DNA from: Pelagisphaera sp964404745
GTDB lineage: Bacteria > Verrucomicrobiota > Verrucomicrobiia > Opitutales > Opitutaceae
Assembly: GCA_964404745.1 (NCBI GenBank)
Contig: CAYOLG010000011.1
Span: 69,049 to 133,048 of the forward strand
Direction: 5' to 3'
Length of the DNA stretch: 64,000 nucleotides
The position numbers were made by a program, and so were the translations under genes. Numbering within the stretch: the stretch's first letter is position 1; each line of letters begins with the position of its first letter. Positions 55,260-63,704 of this stretch are shown here, piece by piece. The notes under the pieces were generated by a model. It made no database searches, was not told the DNA's origin, and saw only the letters and a program-made list of their open reading frames with translations.

Positions 55260-56059
55260 GATACATCGAACCGCATGCCCACATGGTCAGTCGAACGACT
55301 GACGATTACGTAGCCATGGTGACGGCTGGTTGCAAAGCCGTATGCGAACCTGCATTTTGGGCGGGATTCGACCGTAGTTCCGCCAATGGATTCTACGACT
55401 ATTTTTGCCAGCTAACGGATTATGAGCCGAAGCGGTCGGCCAAGTTCGGTCTTCCGCATTACTGCTGGTTGTGCATCAATCCCAAGGAAGCGGAGGATCT
55501 TAAACTGGCAGATGAAGTGATCGCCCTGATCCCCGAGTTTCTGAAAAACGATACCGTGCTGGGGATAGGCGAGATTGGCCTGAACAAGAATAGCCGCAAC
55601 GAGATGAAGGTGCTAGAGAAGCATGTAAATCTAGCGGCCGAAAACAATCAGCTGATCCTCGTGCATACGCCTCACTTGGAAGACAAGCGCAAAGGCACCA
55701 AGCTGATCGTGGATATGATCAAATCGGATTCCCGAATCGATCCAGGGCGAGTGCTCATTGATCATGTCGAGGAGCACACGGCTAAATATGTGATGGATGC
55801 CGGTTTTTGGGGCGGGTTGACGCTGTATCCAGAATCCAAGTGCACTTCGGCCCGCGCTATCGACATATTGGAGAATTTCGGATCGGATCGGCTGTGGATG
55901 AATTCCGCCTGCGACTGGGGGGTCAGCGTTCCGCTAGCCGTGCCCTACGCGGCTCAGGAAATGCGGCGGCGAGGCTACGACGACGACACTATTGATCGCG
56001 TTTTCTACCGCAATCCAGTGGAATTTCTCAGCCAGTGCCCCAATTTCAAGGTGAGGTAG
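55256..56059 (+). CDS. eboB: EboB, TatD-family metal-dependent hydrolase
   Basis: A 267-residue TIM-barrel hydrolase of the TatD superfamily. The metal ligands are EPHAHMVSRTTDDY at the start (HxH), Glu in LGIGEIGLNKNSRNE, His in LILVHTPH, His in VLIDHVEE and Asp in NSACDWG. It differs from the housekeeping DNase TatD in lacking the usual DSHCHL opening, and it matches the Ebo-associated type in LYPESKCTSARAIDI. In Ebo clusters it is thought to process a pathway intermediate, but this is inference. Start ATG 55256 overlaps the previous gene; an earlier reading from 55229 is not family-like. Confidence 0.88.
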   Translation: MRYIEPHAHMVSRTTDDYVAMVTAGCKAVCEPAFWAGFDRSSANGFYDYFCQLTDYEPKRSAKFGLPHYCWLCINPKEAEDLKLADEVIALIPEFLKNDTVLGIGEIGLNKNSRNEMKVLEKHVNLAAENNQLILVHTPHLEDKRKGTKLIVDMIKSDSRIDPGRVLIDHVEEHTAKYVMDAGFWGGLTLYPESKCTSARAIDILENFGSDRLWMNSACDWGVSVPLAVPYAAQEMRRRGYDDDTIDRVFYRNPVEFLSQCPNFKVR

Positions 56060-56083
56060 GAAAGGCGCGTCGTTTCTGGATCA

Positions 56084-56247
56084 GGTAGCGGGCGATCTCG
56101 CGCCTACAAAAGGTAGCATAGGCTTCCAGCCTGTGATCTATTTTCTCCAAACAGGCAGGATGCCTGTTCTACTCTTTCGAAATCGTCGCTCGGCTTGCGC
56201 CGCCGTATCCCGCAATTGCGGGAGTAGACGTGAGATCGGCCGCTACC
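56084..56247. repeat. Composite palindromic element between eboB and eboE
   Basis: Outer arms GGTAGCGGGCGATCTC at 56084 and its partner ending CGGCCGCTACC near 56247 frame inner units: GGCTTCCAGCCTG near 56120, ACAGGCAGGATGCCTGT near 56153, and an inverted, diverged copy of the block of about 50 bp near 56185-56236. All four repeat families of the window meet here. The rest of the gap to 56366 holds no gene. Confidence 0.8.
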
Positions 56248-56366
56248 AAGCAAGAGAGAGAGAGGTTCAATCCGACGCCGCTATGATTTCCGGTTGCCAC
56301 AGATAACTAGATCGCCATCGTGCAAACTTTGGGGAAGTTTGGCCCGCCCAGCACCTCGCTTTTCGA

Positions 56367-57539
56367 ATGAAGCTCAAAAACGACTGTCACCTCGCTTATT
56401 GCACAAACATCCATCGCGGTAGCTCTTGGAGTGAAACGCTAGAGTCGCTCGATCGCTACACGATGCGAGTCAAGGAACAGGTTTGCCCAAAGGATCCATA
56501 TGCCATTGGACTGCGGTTGAGCGCGTCGGCGGCCTCGGAATTATCGGATCCGGCCAAGCTCAAAGCCTTCCAAAAGTGGCTAAACGATCGCCAATGCTAC
56601 GTTTTCACCATAAACGGATTTCCCTACGGCGAATTTCACGGGACCCGAGTGAAAGAGAACGTGTATCGTCCCGATTGGACCACGCGGAAGCGAGTCGATT
56701 ACACCAAGCGCCTCTTCGATCTGATTTGCCAGATAGCTCCGGAAGGGATGGAGGCCAGTGTGAGTACGGTGCCGGGCTCGTTTAAGCGGTTCATTGATTC
56801 GGAAGAACAGCTAGACGCTATGCGGCGAAACTTGTCGGAATGCGCGGAATATATCGAGACGCTAAGCCAAAAGACCGGACGGGACTTGCATCTGGGTCTC
56901 GAGCCGGAGCCGCTTTGCCTTTTCGAGACAAGCGAGGAAACGGTGACCTTTATCGATCAGTTGCTGGACGCCGGCTTGGCAGAGCGAGAAGTTCTTTTGC
57001 GTCGAATCGGGGTTAACTACGATGCTTGTCACTTGGCGGTTGAGTACGAATCGGCCAGCGAGTCACTTGAGCGTTTTGTGGATCGAGGGATGCGGATCAG
57101 TAAGATTCATCTCAGTTCCGCTCTCAAAGTCGCTGATTTTTCGTCCGCCACTTTGGCGAGACTTAGGAGTTTTTGCGACGAGGTCTATCTGCACCAGGTA
57201 GTAGCCAGATCTGTCAACGGGGCGCTGGAACGATACGAGGATCTCGACGTGGCGCTGGAAGCTCGGGAATCGGGCGCGGACAGGGCAGAGGAGTGGAGGA
57301 TTCATTTTCATATTCCGCTCCACAGGTCACCCGGAGTCCCGCTAGAGTCTACCAGTGATCACATTCAAGGCGTATTCGATTTTCTTCAGAATCACCGAAA
57401 CGTTTGCCGCCATTTCGAGATGGAAACCTACACCTGGGAAGTCTTGCCTGATGATCTAGGGGAGGGCGACGTCGTGGATCAGCTCGTTCGAGAATACGCA
57501 TGGACGCTTGGGGAGTTAGATGCTCGAGGGCTAGTGTAG
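56367..57539 (+). CDS. eboE: EboE, xylose-isomerase-like TIM barrel protein
   Basis: A 390-residue protein of the metabolite traffic protein EboE family. The start MKLKNDCHLAYCTNIHRGSSWSETLESL is characteristic. Barrel motifs include YVFTINGFPYGEFHG, LHLGLEPEPLCLFETSEE, IGVNYDACHLAVEYES with likely metal ligands, ISKIHLSSALKV, and HFEMETYTWEVLP. The fold is that of xylose isomerase-type sugar enzymes, suggesting an isomerase or epimerase step on a sugar-like intermediate. EboE was named because ebo mutants of a cyanobacterium fail to move the scytonemin precursor to the periplasm. Here it is separated from eboB by a repeat-rich gap of 307 bp. Confidence 0.93.
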   Translation: MKLKNDCHLAYCTNIHRGSSWSETLESLDRYTMRVKEQVCPKDPYAIGLRLSASAASELSDPAKLKAFQKWLNDRQCYVFTINGFPYGEFHGTRVKENVYRPDWTTRKRVDYTKRLFDLICQIAPEGMEASVSTVPGSFKRFIDSEEQLDAMRRNLSECAEYIETLSQKTGRDLHLGLEPEPLCLFETSEETVTFIDQLLDAGLAEREVLLRRIGVNYDACHLAVEYESASESLERFVDRGMRISKIHLSSALKVADFSSATLARLRSFCDEVYLHQVVARSVNGALERYEDLDVALEARESGADRAEEWRIHFHIPLHRSPGVPLESTSDHIQGVFDFLQNHRNVCRHFEMETYTWEVLPDDLGEGDVVDQLVREYAWTLGELDARGLV

Positions 57540-57960
57540 GGTAGGCTAGGTTGGTTTGCTGGGGTCGAGGATAGGATTCGGAGGATCGAGCCGATCCTCC
57601 CTGTCTTCGGTGCAGGTTTGTGGCGTACAGTAGACTGCTGAATCACCTCCAATTTGCGGAAAATTGCCCATATTTTGTAAGTATCTATTGGACAATGAGT
57701 TGGATTTAGCGTCAGAGTATGGGATATCCGCCGTAGAAATGAAGAGAACGACACTATTGTATATTTACGACACAGCGTTAACGGATATGACAATTTGGGA
57801 GATTCGCGGCACGCCTATTGTGAACCAGCCAAGATTGGGTGTTTCCACCGCCGCTTGAGGGATTCAACACCCTGTTTTTCGTTTCGGAAGCCATTTTTGG
57901 GCGAAATTTGGGCGAAAAATTGCTCGCGGGCAGATGGGATTCCCCTTCCTGTGGGTGGGA
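57540..57960. other. Intergenic between eboE and eboC
   Basis: A half GGACCG-type palindrome lies at 57580-57600. The remaining about 300 bp before eboC contain no convincing gene; an open frame at 57664-57858 shows no recognisable features and no ribosome site, so I leave it out. A promoter for eboCDF may be here, but none stands out. Confidence 0.5.
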
Positions 57961-58824
57961 ATGGCAAATTTTCGTACGTACCTGGTATTAGGGAGGGTTT
58001 CGAATCTCTCGACTGTATGGTCGAATTGCTTGTGCGCCTGGCTGATTTCAGGTGGCGGTCCTTGGATGGCTTTCGCTGCCCTCTTAGCGGGATCTAGCTG
58101 CCTCTACGTCGCTGGCATGTATTTGAATGACTATTGCGATGCCGGATTCGATGCCGCCCATCGCGCGGACCGGCCTATCCCATCAGGACAAATCGATAGA
58201 ACCAGCGTTTTGCGGATCGCGATTGGGCTCTTGGTAGCGGGATTTGCCCTAGTCGCTTGGCTAGGCGAGGAATCCCTATTTTTCGCCCTGTTGCTAGTCG
58301 GTTTAATTATCGCTTACAACCTGGTTCATAAGCGCACGGTTCTGGGAGTCCCCTTGATGGCTGGCTGCCGTATGGGGCTTTATTTGCTGGCTGGGTCTGC
58401 TGCTGCCGATGGCCTGTCGGATGCCGCCGTTTGGGCTGGATTTTTGGTCTTTGGCTACGTTCTGGGCGTTACTGAGCTCGCCCGAACCGAATCGACAACG
58501 AATCGGATATCTCGTATCGGAATCGGCTCGATCGCGGTCGCCTTGCTTCTGACTGCGGGCACGGGCATTGGGGGCGCCTATGGCTGGGCTTGTATTCTGC
58601 CTCTGTTTGTAGTTGCCGCCTGGATCGCTTACGCTTTTCGCAGAGCGGATAGCGGGGGCAAGCTCATCGTCGGTAAGACGATCGGTCCCCTGTTGGCGGG
58701 AATTTGTCTGGTCGACTGGGCGGTTTTAAGCACTATGCATGCTTTTTCGATTGCTTCGCTGGTCGCGTTCCTCGCGTTTTTCATTATGGCCTTGATCGCT
58801 CAGCGACGTATCCCAGCTTCTTGA
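57961..58824 (+). CDS. eboC: EboC, UbiA-like membrane prenyltransferase
   Basis: A 287-residue integral membrane protein with eight or nine helices. It carries the first UbiA aspartate motif YLNDYCDAGFDAAHRADRPIPSG near residues 58-80, which matches NDxxDxxxD...RPIxSG and binds the Mg-prenyl diphosphate. The second motif seen in UbiA enzymes is weak here, as is usual for EboC. Prenylation or a related transfer to a cyclitol-like core is the most natural guess, but the substrate is unknown. ATG 57961 is preceded by GGGTGGGA; an ATG at 57934 would add nine residues. It is followed by eboD after 10 bases. Confidence 0.9.
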   Translation: MANFRTYLVLGRVSNLSTVWSNCLCAWLISGGGPWMAFAALLAGSSCLYVAGMYLNDYCDAGFDAAHRADRPIPSGQIDRTSVLRIAIGLLVAGFALVAWLGEESLFFALLLVGLIIAYNLVHKRTVLGVPLMAGCRMGLYLLAGSAAADGLSDAAVWAGFLVFGYVLGVTELARTESTTNRISRIGIGSIAVALLLTAGTGIGGAYGWACILPLFVVAAWIAYAFRRADSGGKLIVGKTIGPLLAGICLVDWAVLSTMHAFSIASLVAFLAFFIMALIAQRRIPAS

Positions 58825-58834
58825 AAGCTCCTCC

Positions 58835-59998
58835 ATGTCCCATTTTCCCCACATCGAGTATCCTATTCGAATTCCTTACCTGCTTCGGGTGTACTTTACT
58901 GAAGGCGCTTTCGACATTGGTAATCCCCTATTTAGGGATCTAGCCTGTTCTCGGGAAAGCGGTAATCGTCGCAAGGTCCTTATTTACGTCGATGAAGCGG
59001 TGAGCTCGGCCATGCCCGGTTTGGCTACCAGTGTGGCAAAGTATTTCGATCACTACAGCGAAGAGCTCCGCCTGATGGGGTTTGAGACGCTGAAAGGAGG
59101 CGAAGCCCTGAAAAACGACGCCACCTGTTTGGATCGTATCTACGGAGACATCGAGCGGTTGAGAATTTGCCGTCATAGCTATGTCGTCGGCATAGGCGGT
59201 GGAGCCTTGCTCGATGTCGTTGGCTTTGCCGCGGCCACAGCTCATCGTGGCATCAGGCACATTCGGTTTCCCACAACAACGCTCGGGCAGGCGGATGCGG
59301 GAGTGGGTGTTAAGAATGGCGTCAATTTCAACAGAAAGAAGAATTTCGTTGGCGCCTTTGCCCCCCCTTTCGCCGTCATCAATGACTTCAGCTTTCTGGA
59401 AACGCTTCCGGATGCCCATCTGCGCAATGGATACATCGAAGCCATCAAAGTGGCCCTGATTCGGGACGCCTCGTTTTTTGACTGGATCGAAGCGAATGCA
59501 GACGCCTTGAATCGCTTTGACCGCGATACGATGCGGGAATTGATTCATCGCTGCGCGGACCACCACGTGGCCCATATTGCCACTTCTGGCGATCCCTTCG
59601 AAATGGGATCTGTCCGTCCGTTGGACTTCGGGCATTGGGCGGCCCATAAGTTGGAGCAGCTCTCGGAGTTCGCGTTGAGCCACGGAGAGGCTGTGGCGAT
59701 TGGGATTGCCATCGATACCCTTTACTCGGAAGAGATGGGTTATCTCGACAAGGAAAGCTCTGAACGCATTCTCAAGCTCCTGAAGTCCCTGCAATTCGAG
59801 ATCTATTCCGATCATCTAGAGAAGCGAAACGGAAGCCGTTTTCCATACGTGCTGGAAGGTTTAGAAGAGTTCCGCGAGCACCTGGGCGGGCTTCTGACCA
59901 TTACTTTGCTAAAACGGATTGGCTCGCGGTTCGAGGTTCATGAGATGGATACGGAAATCGTGCTGAAGGCCATCAATCGCCTCAAGGAGCTAAACTAA
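58835..59998 (+). CDS. eboD: EboD, sugar-phosphate cyclase of the dehydroquinate synthase family
   Basis: 387 residues. NAD-binding region GGGALLDVVGFAAATAHRGIRHIRFPTTTLGQADAGVGVKNGVNFNRKKNFVGAF near residues 128-182 and zinc ligands: Glu in RNGYIEAIKVALI, His in DFGHWAAHKLEQL, His in ALSHGEAVAIGIAID. These are the AroB/sugar-phosphate-cyclase hallmarks. It is not the shikimate AroB: the N-terminal half (HIEYPIRIPYLLRVYFTEGAFDIGN) and the cluster context mark the EboD branch. Such enzymes close sugar phosphates to carbocycles (as in valiolone or desmethyl-gadusol synthesis), so a cyclitol product is likely. The exact substrate is unknown. Confidence 0.93.
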   Translation: MSHFPHIEYPIRIPYLLRVYFTEGAFDIGNPLFRDLACSRESGNRRKVLIYVDEAVSSAMPGLATSVAKYFDHYSEELRLMGFETLKGGEALKNDATCLDRIYGDIERLRICRHSYVVGIGGGALLDVVGFAAATAHRGIRHIRFPTTTLGQADAGVGVKNGVNFNRKKNFVGAFAPPFAVINDFSFLETLPDAHLRNGYIEAIKVALIRDASFFDWIEANADALNRFDRDTMRELIHRCADHHVAHIATSGDPFEMGSVRPLDFGHWAAHKLEQLSEFALSHGEAVAIGIAIDTLYSEEMGYLDKESSERILKLLKSLQFEIYSDHLEKRNGSRFPYVLEGLEEFREHLGGLLTITLLKRIGSRFEVHEMDTEIVLKAINRLKELN

Positions 59999-60004
59999 TC
60001 GAAC

Positions 60005-61372
60005 ATGCGGCGAACGGCGGTACTTAACATCGTAGGCCTAACCTCGTCGCTTATTGGCGAGCATACGCCAAATATCGAACAGTTCGCGAAACGCTGTTCT
60101 CTGGCCAAAGTGAAGCCTGCCTTTCCGGCCGTAACCTGCGTCGCCCAATCTAATTTCCTTACGGGAACGCCTCCGTCGCAGCATGGCATTGTCGCTAACG
60201 GCTGGTTTAACCGCGAGTACGGCGAGGTCCATTTCTGGAAGCAGTCCAACCATCTGGTCCGGCGGCCGAAAGTATGGGAAGACCTGAAGCAAGCCTATCC
60301 CTCGCTAACCTGCGCCAAGATGTTCTGGTGGTACAATATGTATTCATCAGCCGACTACTCAATTACCCCAAGACCGATGTATCCCGCTGATGGACGAAAG
60401 GTTTTCGACGTTTACACGCATCCAATGGGCATGCGGGAGGAAGTGAAACAAGATCTAGGCGAATTTCCGTTCTTCACCTTCTGGGGCCCGAAAGCGGGAA
60501 TCGAAAGCTCCCGTTGGATTGCGGAGTCCGCCAAATGGATCGAACGGAAAGAGAGCCCAACGATGAATTTGGTTTATCTGCCGCATCTGGACTACAATTT
60601 GCAGCGATTAGGCCCATCGCATCCGGATATTGGACAAGACTTGCGGGCCATCGACGAAGTGGTGGGCGATTTGCTACGGTTCTTCGAAGAGCGTTCCGTG
60701 CAGGTTGTTTTGCTCTCGGAATATGGTATCAGCGATGTCGATAGACCGCTCCATTTGAATCGCGTTTTTCGGGAGAAGGGATGGATCACGATCAAGGACG
60801 AGCTCGGACTAGAGCAGTTGGATTGCGGGGCCAGCCGAGCGTTCGCGGTGGCGGATCACCAGGTGGCCCATGTTTACATCAACGACGATCGTATTCGGTC
60901 CGAGGTTCGCGACATTATGGAGTCAGTCGATGGGGTAGAGCGGGTCCTGGATGAGGACGGGAAGCGGGACATGAAGATCGATCATGAGAGATCGGGAGAC
61001 TTCGTCGCCATTGCCGACGAACGAAGCTGGTTCACTTACTATTACTGGATGGATGACTCCTTAGCTCCCGACTTCGCCCGCTGCGTGGACATCCATCGAA
61101 AACCCGGATACGATCCGGTTGAGTTGTTTATCGATCCGGCATTGAAAGTCCCAGCTTTGAAAATAGCCGGCTTTTTGGCCAAAAAGACATTAGGGTTCCG
61201 CGGCTTGATGAATGTAATTCCTTTAGATGCTTCGCTGGTCAAGGGATCGCATGGCCGCATACCGGAGAGCCCAGAAGAGTGGCCCATATTCGTAGGTCCG
61301 GAAAGCGAAGTTTCGGTCAAGGTATCCACGGATGTATACCACGGAATACGGGACGCCGTAATTTCCAAGTAG
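60005..61372 (+). CDS. eboF: EboF, alkaline-phosphatase-superfamily pyrophosphatase/phosphodiesterase
   Basis: 455 residues of the nucleotide pyrophosphatase/phosphodiesterase type within the alkaline phosphatase superfamily. The Thr nucleophile lies in PAFPAVTCVAQSNFLTGTPPSQHGIVANGWFNR near residues 38-70, with HLDYNLQRLGPSHPD giving metal ligands, VVLLSEYGISDV with later Asp/His, and VADHQVAHVYI. The leading N-terminal Asp of classical NPPs is replaced by the Ebo form VLNIVGLTSSLIG. No signal peptide is present, so it acts in the cytoplasm. It would remove a phosphate or nucleotide group from the pathway intermediate. It starts seven bases after eboD. Confidence 0.92.
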   Translation: MRRTAVLNIVGLTSSLIGEHTPNIEQFAKRCSLAKVKPAFPAVTCVAQSNFLTGTPPSQHGIVANGWFNREYGEVHFWKQSNHLVRRPKVWEDLKQAYPSLTCAKMFWWYNMYSSADYSITPRPMYPADGRKVFDVYTHPMGMREEVKQDLGEFPFFTFWGPKAGIESSRWIAESAKWIERKESPTMNLVYLPHLDYNLQRLGPSHPDIGQDLRAIDEVVGDLLRFFEERSVQVVLLSEYGISDVDRPLHLNRVFREKGWITIKDELGLEQLDCGASRAFAVADHQVAHVYINDDRIRSEVRDIMESVDGVERVLDEDGKRDMKIDHERSGDFVAIADERSWFTYYYWMDDSLAPDFARCVDIHRKPGYDPVELFIDPALKVPALKIAGFLAKKTLGFRGLMNVIPLDASLVKGSHGRIPESPEEWPIFVGPESEVSVKVSTDVYHGIRDAVISK

Positions 61373-61414
61373 GGTATTGCCATTTCAAGGAGAACCCCTC
61401 TCCATTCGCCTCCA

Positions 61415-62431
61415 GTGAAAGCTGTGCAAATCACCGGGCCTCGTCGGGCCGAAATCATTGAAGTGGACATGCCCGCCCTCAAGCTGGGGGATGTACGGGT
61501 TCGTATCCAGAAAACCTGTCTTTGCGGTTCGGACATTCCCTATTTCGCCTACGATCAGCAAAAATTGCTAGATGTAGGCCAGCCGAATGCCGCGGGGCAT
61601 ATCGATTACTCGCAACCTCAGGTCTATCCTTTGCCAGTTGGATTATCCCTGCACGAGTGCGTCGGAGAGGTTGTCGAATCGGCCTCATCGGATTTTCGAG
61701 AGGGCGATTTCGTATTGGCTTTGCCCTTCGATCAATACGGCTTCTTCGAGTACCTGACGCTCCCTGAATCGAGAATCTTTCCGTTGCCTAATGGCCCTGT
61801 GTCCAAACAGGAAATTCTTATGGCCCAGCCTTTGGGAACCTTGCTTTTCGCTTGGCGGATGATGCCTGAAATAGAAGGCAAAACAGTAGCTGTTATCGGC
61901 CAGGGGCCGATAGGGCTGATGTTCAATTCTCTGCTTGAATTACGCGGCGCGGGAAGCGTGATTGGCATTGACCGCCTCGAAGAGCGGGCTCGAGTAGGCA
62001 GGAAAATGGGAGCGGACGAGATCATCGTCGGCGAAGGTGCCAGCAGCGTGGAGCAACTGGCATCGCTAACCAATGGCGAGATGGCCGATATCGTTATCGA
62101 AGCGGCAGGCCACGCCGATCTGGCATTCAACGATGCCGTGGACCTGGTTCGGAAAGAAGGTACAATTTTCGAGTTCGGCGTGGTCGATACGGAGTACGTC
62201 GACAATTACCCCTTCGGAAAGGTTTTCTATAAGAATCTGACAATCAGGCATTCCGTGGGAGCCAAAGACAAGGGGGACTTTCTCGCTGCCGCGGATTTGA
62301 TCGCCGGGGGCAAGGTGGATATGAAGCCGCTGCTTACCCATTCTTTTCCTTTTGAAAGCGCTCAGTCGGCTTATGAGACCTTTGTCGACCGGAAAGATGG
62401 GGCGATTAAAGTGTTGATCGATTTTGAGTAG
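61415..62431 (+). CDS. Zinc-type medium-chain dehydrogenase attached to the Ebo cluster
   Basis: A 338-residue MDR-superfamily NAD(P)-dependent dehydrogenase. Catalytic zinc region is TCLCGSDIPYFAYDQ with Cys and Asp, and LSLHECVGEVVE where most relatives have GHE. The Rossmann motif is VAVIGQGPIGLMFNSLLELRGAGSVIGID near residues 162-190, followed by ADIVIEAAGHADL. The four-cysteine structural zinc lobe is absent. It starts at GTG 61415, 42 bases after eboF, on the same strand, so it is most likely part of the operon. It would oxidise or reduce an alcohol/ketone of the Ebo product. It is not a standard Ebo letter gene. Confidence 0.85.
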   Translation: MKAVQITGPRRAEIIEVDMPALKLGDVRVRIQKTCLCGSDIPYFAYDQQKLLDVGQPNAAGHIDYSQPQVYPLPVGLSLHECVGEVVESASSDFREGDFVLALPFDQYGFFEYLTLPESRIFPLPNGPVSKQEILMAQPLGTLLFAWRMMPEIEGKTVAVIGQGPIGLMFNSLLELRGAGSVIGIDRLEERARVGRKMGADEIIVGEGASSVEQLASLTNGEMADIVIEAAGHADLAFNDAVDLVRKEGTIFEFGVVDTEYVDNYPFGKVFYKNLTIRHSVGAKDKGDFLAAADLIAGGKVDMKPLLTHSFPFESAQSAYETFVDRKDGAIKVLIDFE

Positions 62432-62603
62432 CGAGCTCGATGGAAAGGCGATATCCATCGCAGGAGGGGCGGAGTCTGGGGGCGAAAAATTCAGAAAAAT
62501 TGTTGAAAACCGATATCAAAGGTTGCGTATTCGGCTAAATTCCAGACACATGCGATTCCTTTTCTGAACAACCCTGTCCATTTGGGGACTCTCTATCTCA
62601 CAC

Positions 62604-63704
62604 ATGCGTATTGTAAACTGGGGAACTTTCTCTGCCATTGCCGGCTATCATCTAGTGCTTATCGCGCTTTTGCCGTTCGCGTTTGGCAGTTTCAATCAAG
62701 CAACGTGGATCATCTATTTGGTGACATTCATTCTATCCGGACTGGCCATCACTGCGGGCCACCATCGGCTGTTTGCCCACAAGACTTACGACGCGTCTCC
62801 GGTTTACGAATGGTTTTGGCTAATGATGTCGGCCCTTGCTGGGCAAATGTCCGCCCTTAGTTGGTCCAACGACCACCGCATCCACCACAGCCACGTGGAC
62901 ACGGAAAAGGATCCGTACAACATCAACCGGGGCTTTTGGTACGCTCATGTTTGGTGGCTCTTTGTAAACCCTCTAATCCCCATTGACGAGCGGATCGTGG
63001 GCGACTTGCTGAAAAACAAGCGGGTCATGTTTCAGCACAAATACTATGGGTGGATCTTTTTGGCGGTAAACGGGGCCGTTTTCGGAATTGGCTGCCTGTT
63101 TATGTCACCCCTCGCGTCCTTTGTCGGATGCGTGTTGCTGAGGATATTTACCATCCATCATTGCACCTGGTTTATCAACTCTCTGGCCCACATGTGGGGC
63201 TCGCGCACCTATTCCGCGGAGCAGACAGCGGCTGATAATGCGGTTTTGGCCTTCCTCACTTTTGGCGAGGGCTACCACAATTATCACCACACGTTAGCTA
63301 ATGACTATCGCAATGGAGTTCGATGGTACCATTTCGATCCGACCAAATGGCTCATTTGGACGGCTTCTAAAATCGGCTTGGTCAGTAATCTTCGCTGGGT
63401 GAACGACATTCGGATCCAGCAGACGCTGGTCAAGAACGACAAGCAACTGCTTCTCGAACGGATACGTCATGAGATCGACGAGACGGCCCTCGAACTGAGA
63501 CAGAATCTGGAAGAGCTTTCTAAGCAGTTTGAGACCAAGGCTGCGGAATTGACGAAAGCCTACAGGGAACTCAAAGTAGCCACCGAAGAAAGGCGCCGCG
63601 TTTTGCTATTGGAGATTAAGCGTTTGCGCCAAGAATTGCACGCTGACTGGAAAAACTGGGTATCATTGACCGAGCTTACCGAGAAGCATTACTCCTTGGC
63701 TTAG
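62604..63704 (+). CDS. Acyl-CoA/acyl-lipid delta-9-type desaturase
   Basis: A 366-residue membrane di-iron desaturase. The three histidine boxes are ITAGHHRLFAHKTYDA near residues 50-60, SNDHRIHHSHVDTEKDPY near 90-105 and GEGYHNYHHTLANDYR near 222-237, with the membrane helices in the usual places. Family topology is that of stearoyl-CoA-type desaturases putting a cis double bond in fatty acids. The last 80 residues are a charged coiled coil (DETALELRQNLEELSKQFETKAAELTKAYREL), an addition not seen in textbook enzymes. It is 172 bp after the dehydrogenase gene on the same strand; membership in the Ebo operon is uncertain. Confidence 0.93.
   Translation: MRIVNWGTFSAIAGYHLVLIALLPFAFGSFNQATWIIYLVTFILSGLAITAGHHRLFAHKTYDASPVYEWFWLMMSALAGQMSALSWSNDHRIHHSHVDTEKDPYNINRGFWYAHVWWLFVNPLIPIDERIVGDLLKNKRVMFQHKYYGWIFLAVNGAVFGIGCLFMSPLASFVGCVLLRIFTIHHCTWFINSLAHMWGSRTYSAEQTAADNAVLAFLTFGEGYHNYHHTLANDYRNGVRWYHFDPTKWLIWTASKIGLVSNLRWVNDIRIQQTLVKNDKQLLLERIRHEIDETALELRQNLEELSKQFETKAAELTKAYRELKVATEERRRVLLLEIKRLRQELHADWKNWVSLTELTEKHYSLA

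Noticed and set aside
56084..56247. CRISPR array or IS end
   Set aside because: Units differ, are palindromic and nested, have no equal spacers and no cas or transposase gene; they fit REP-like repeats.
57664..57858. Open frame of 64 codons between eboE and eboC
   Set aside because: No ribosome site, no recognisable domain and no overlap or coupling with neighbours; composition is not clearly gene-like.
58835..59998. Shikimate-pathway aroB
   Set aside because: The fold and zinc ligands are shared, but the N-terminus, cluster context and lack of shikimate genes point to EboD.
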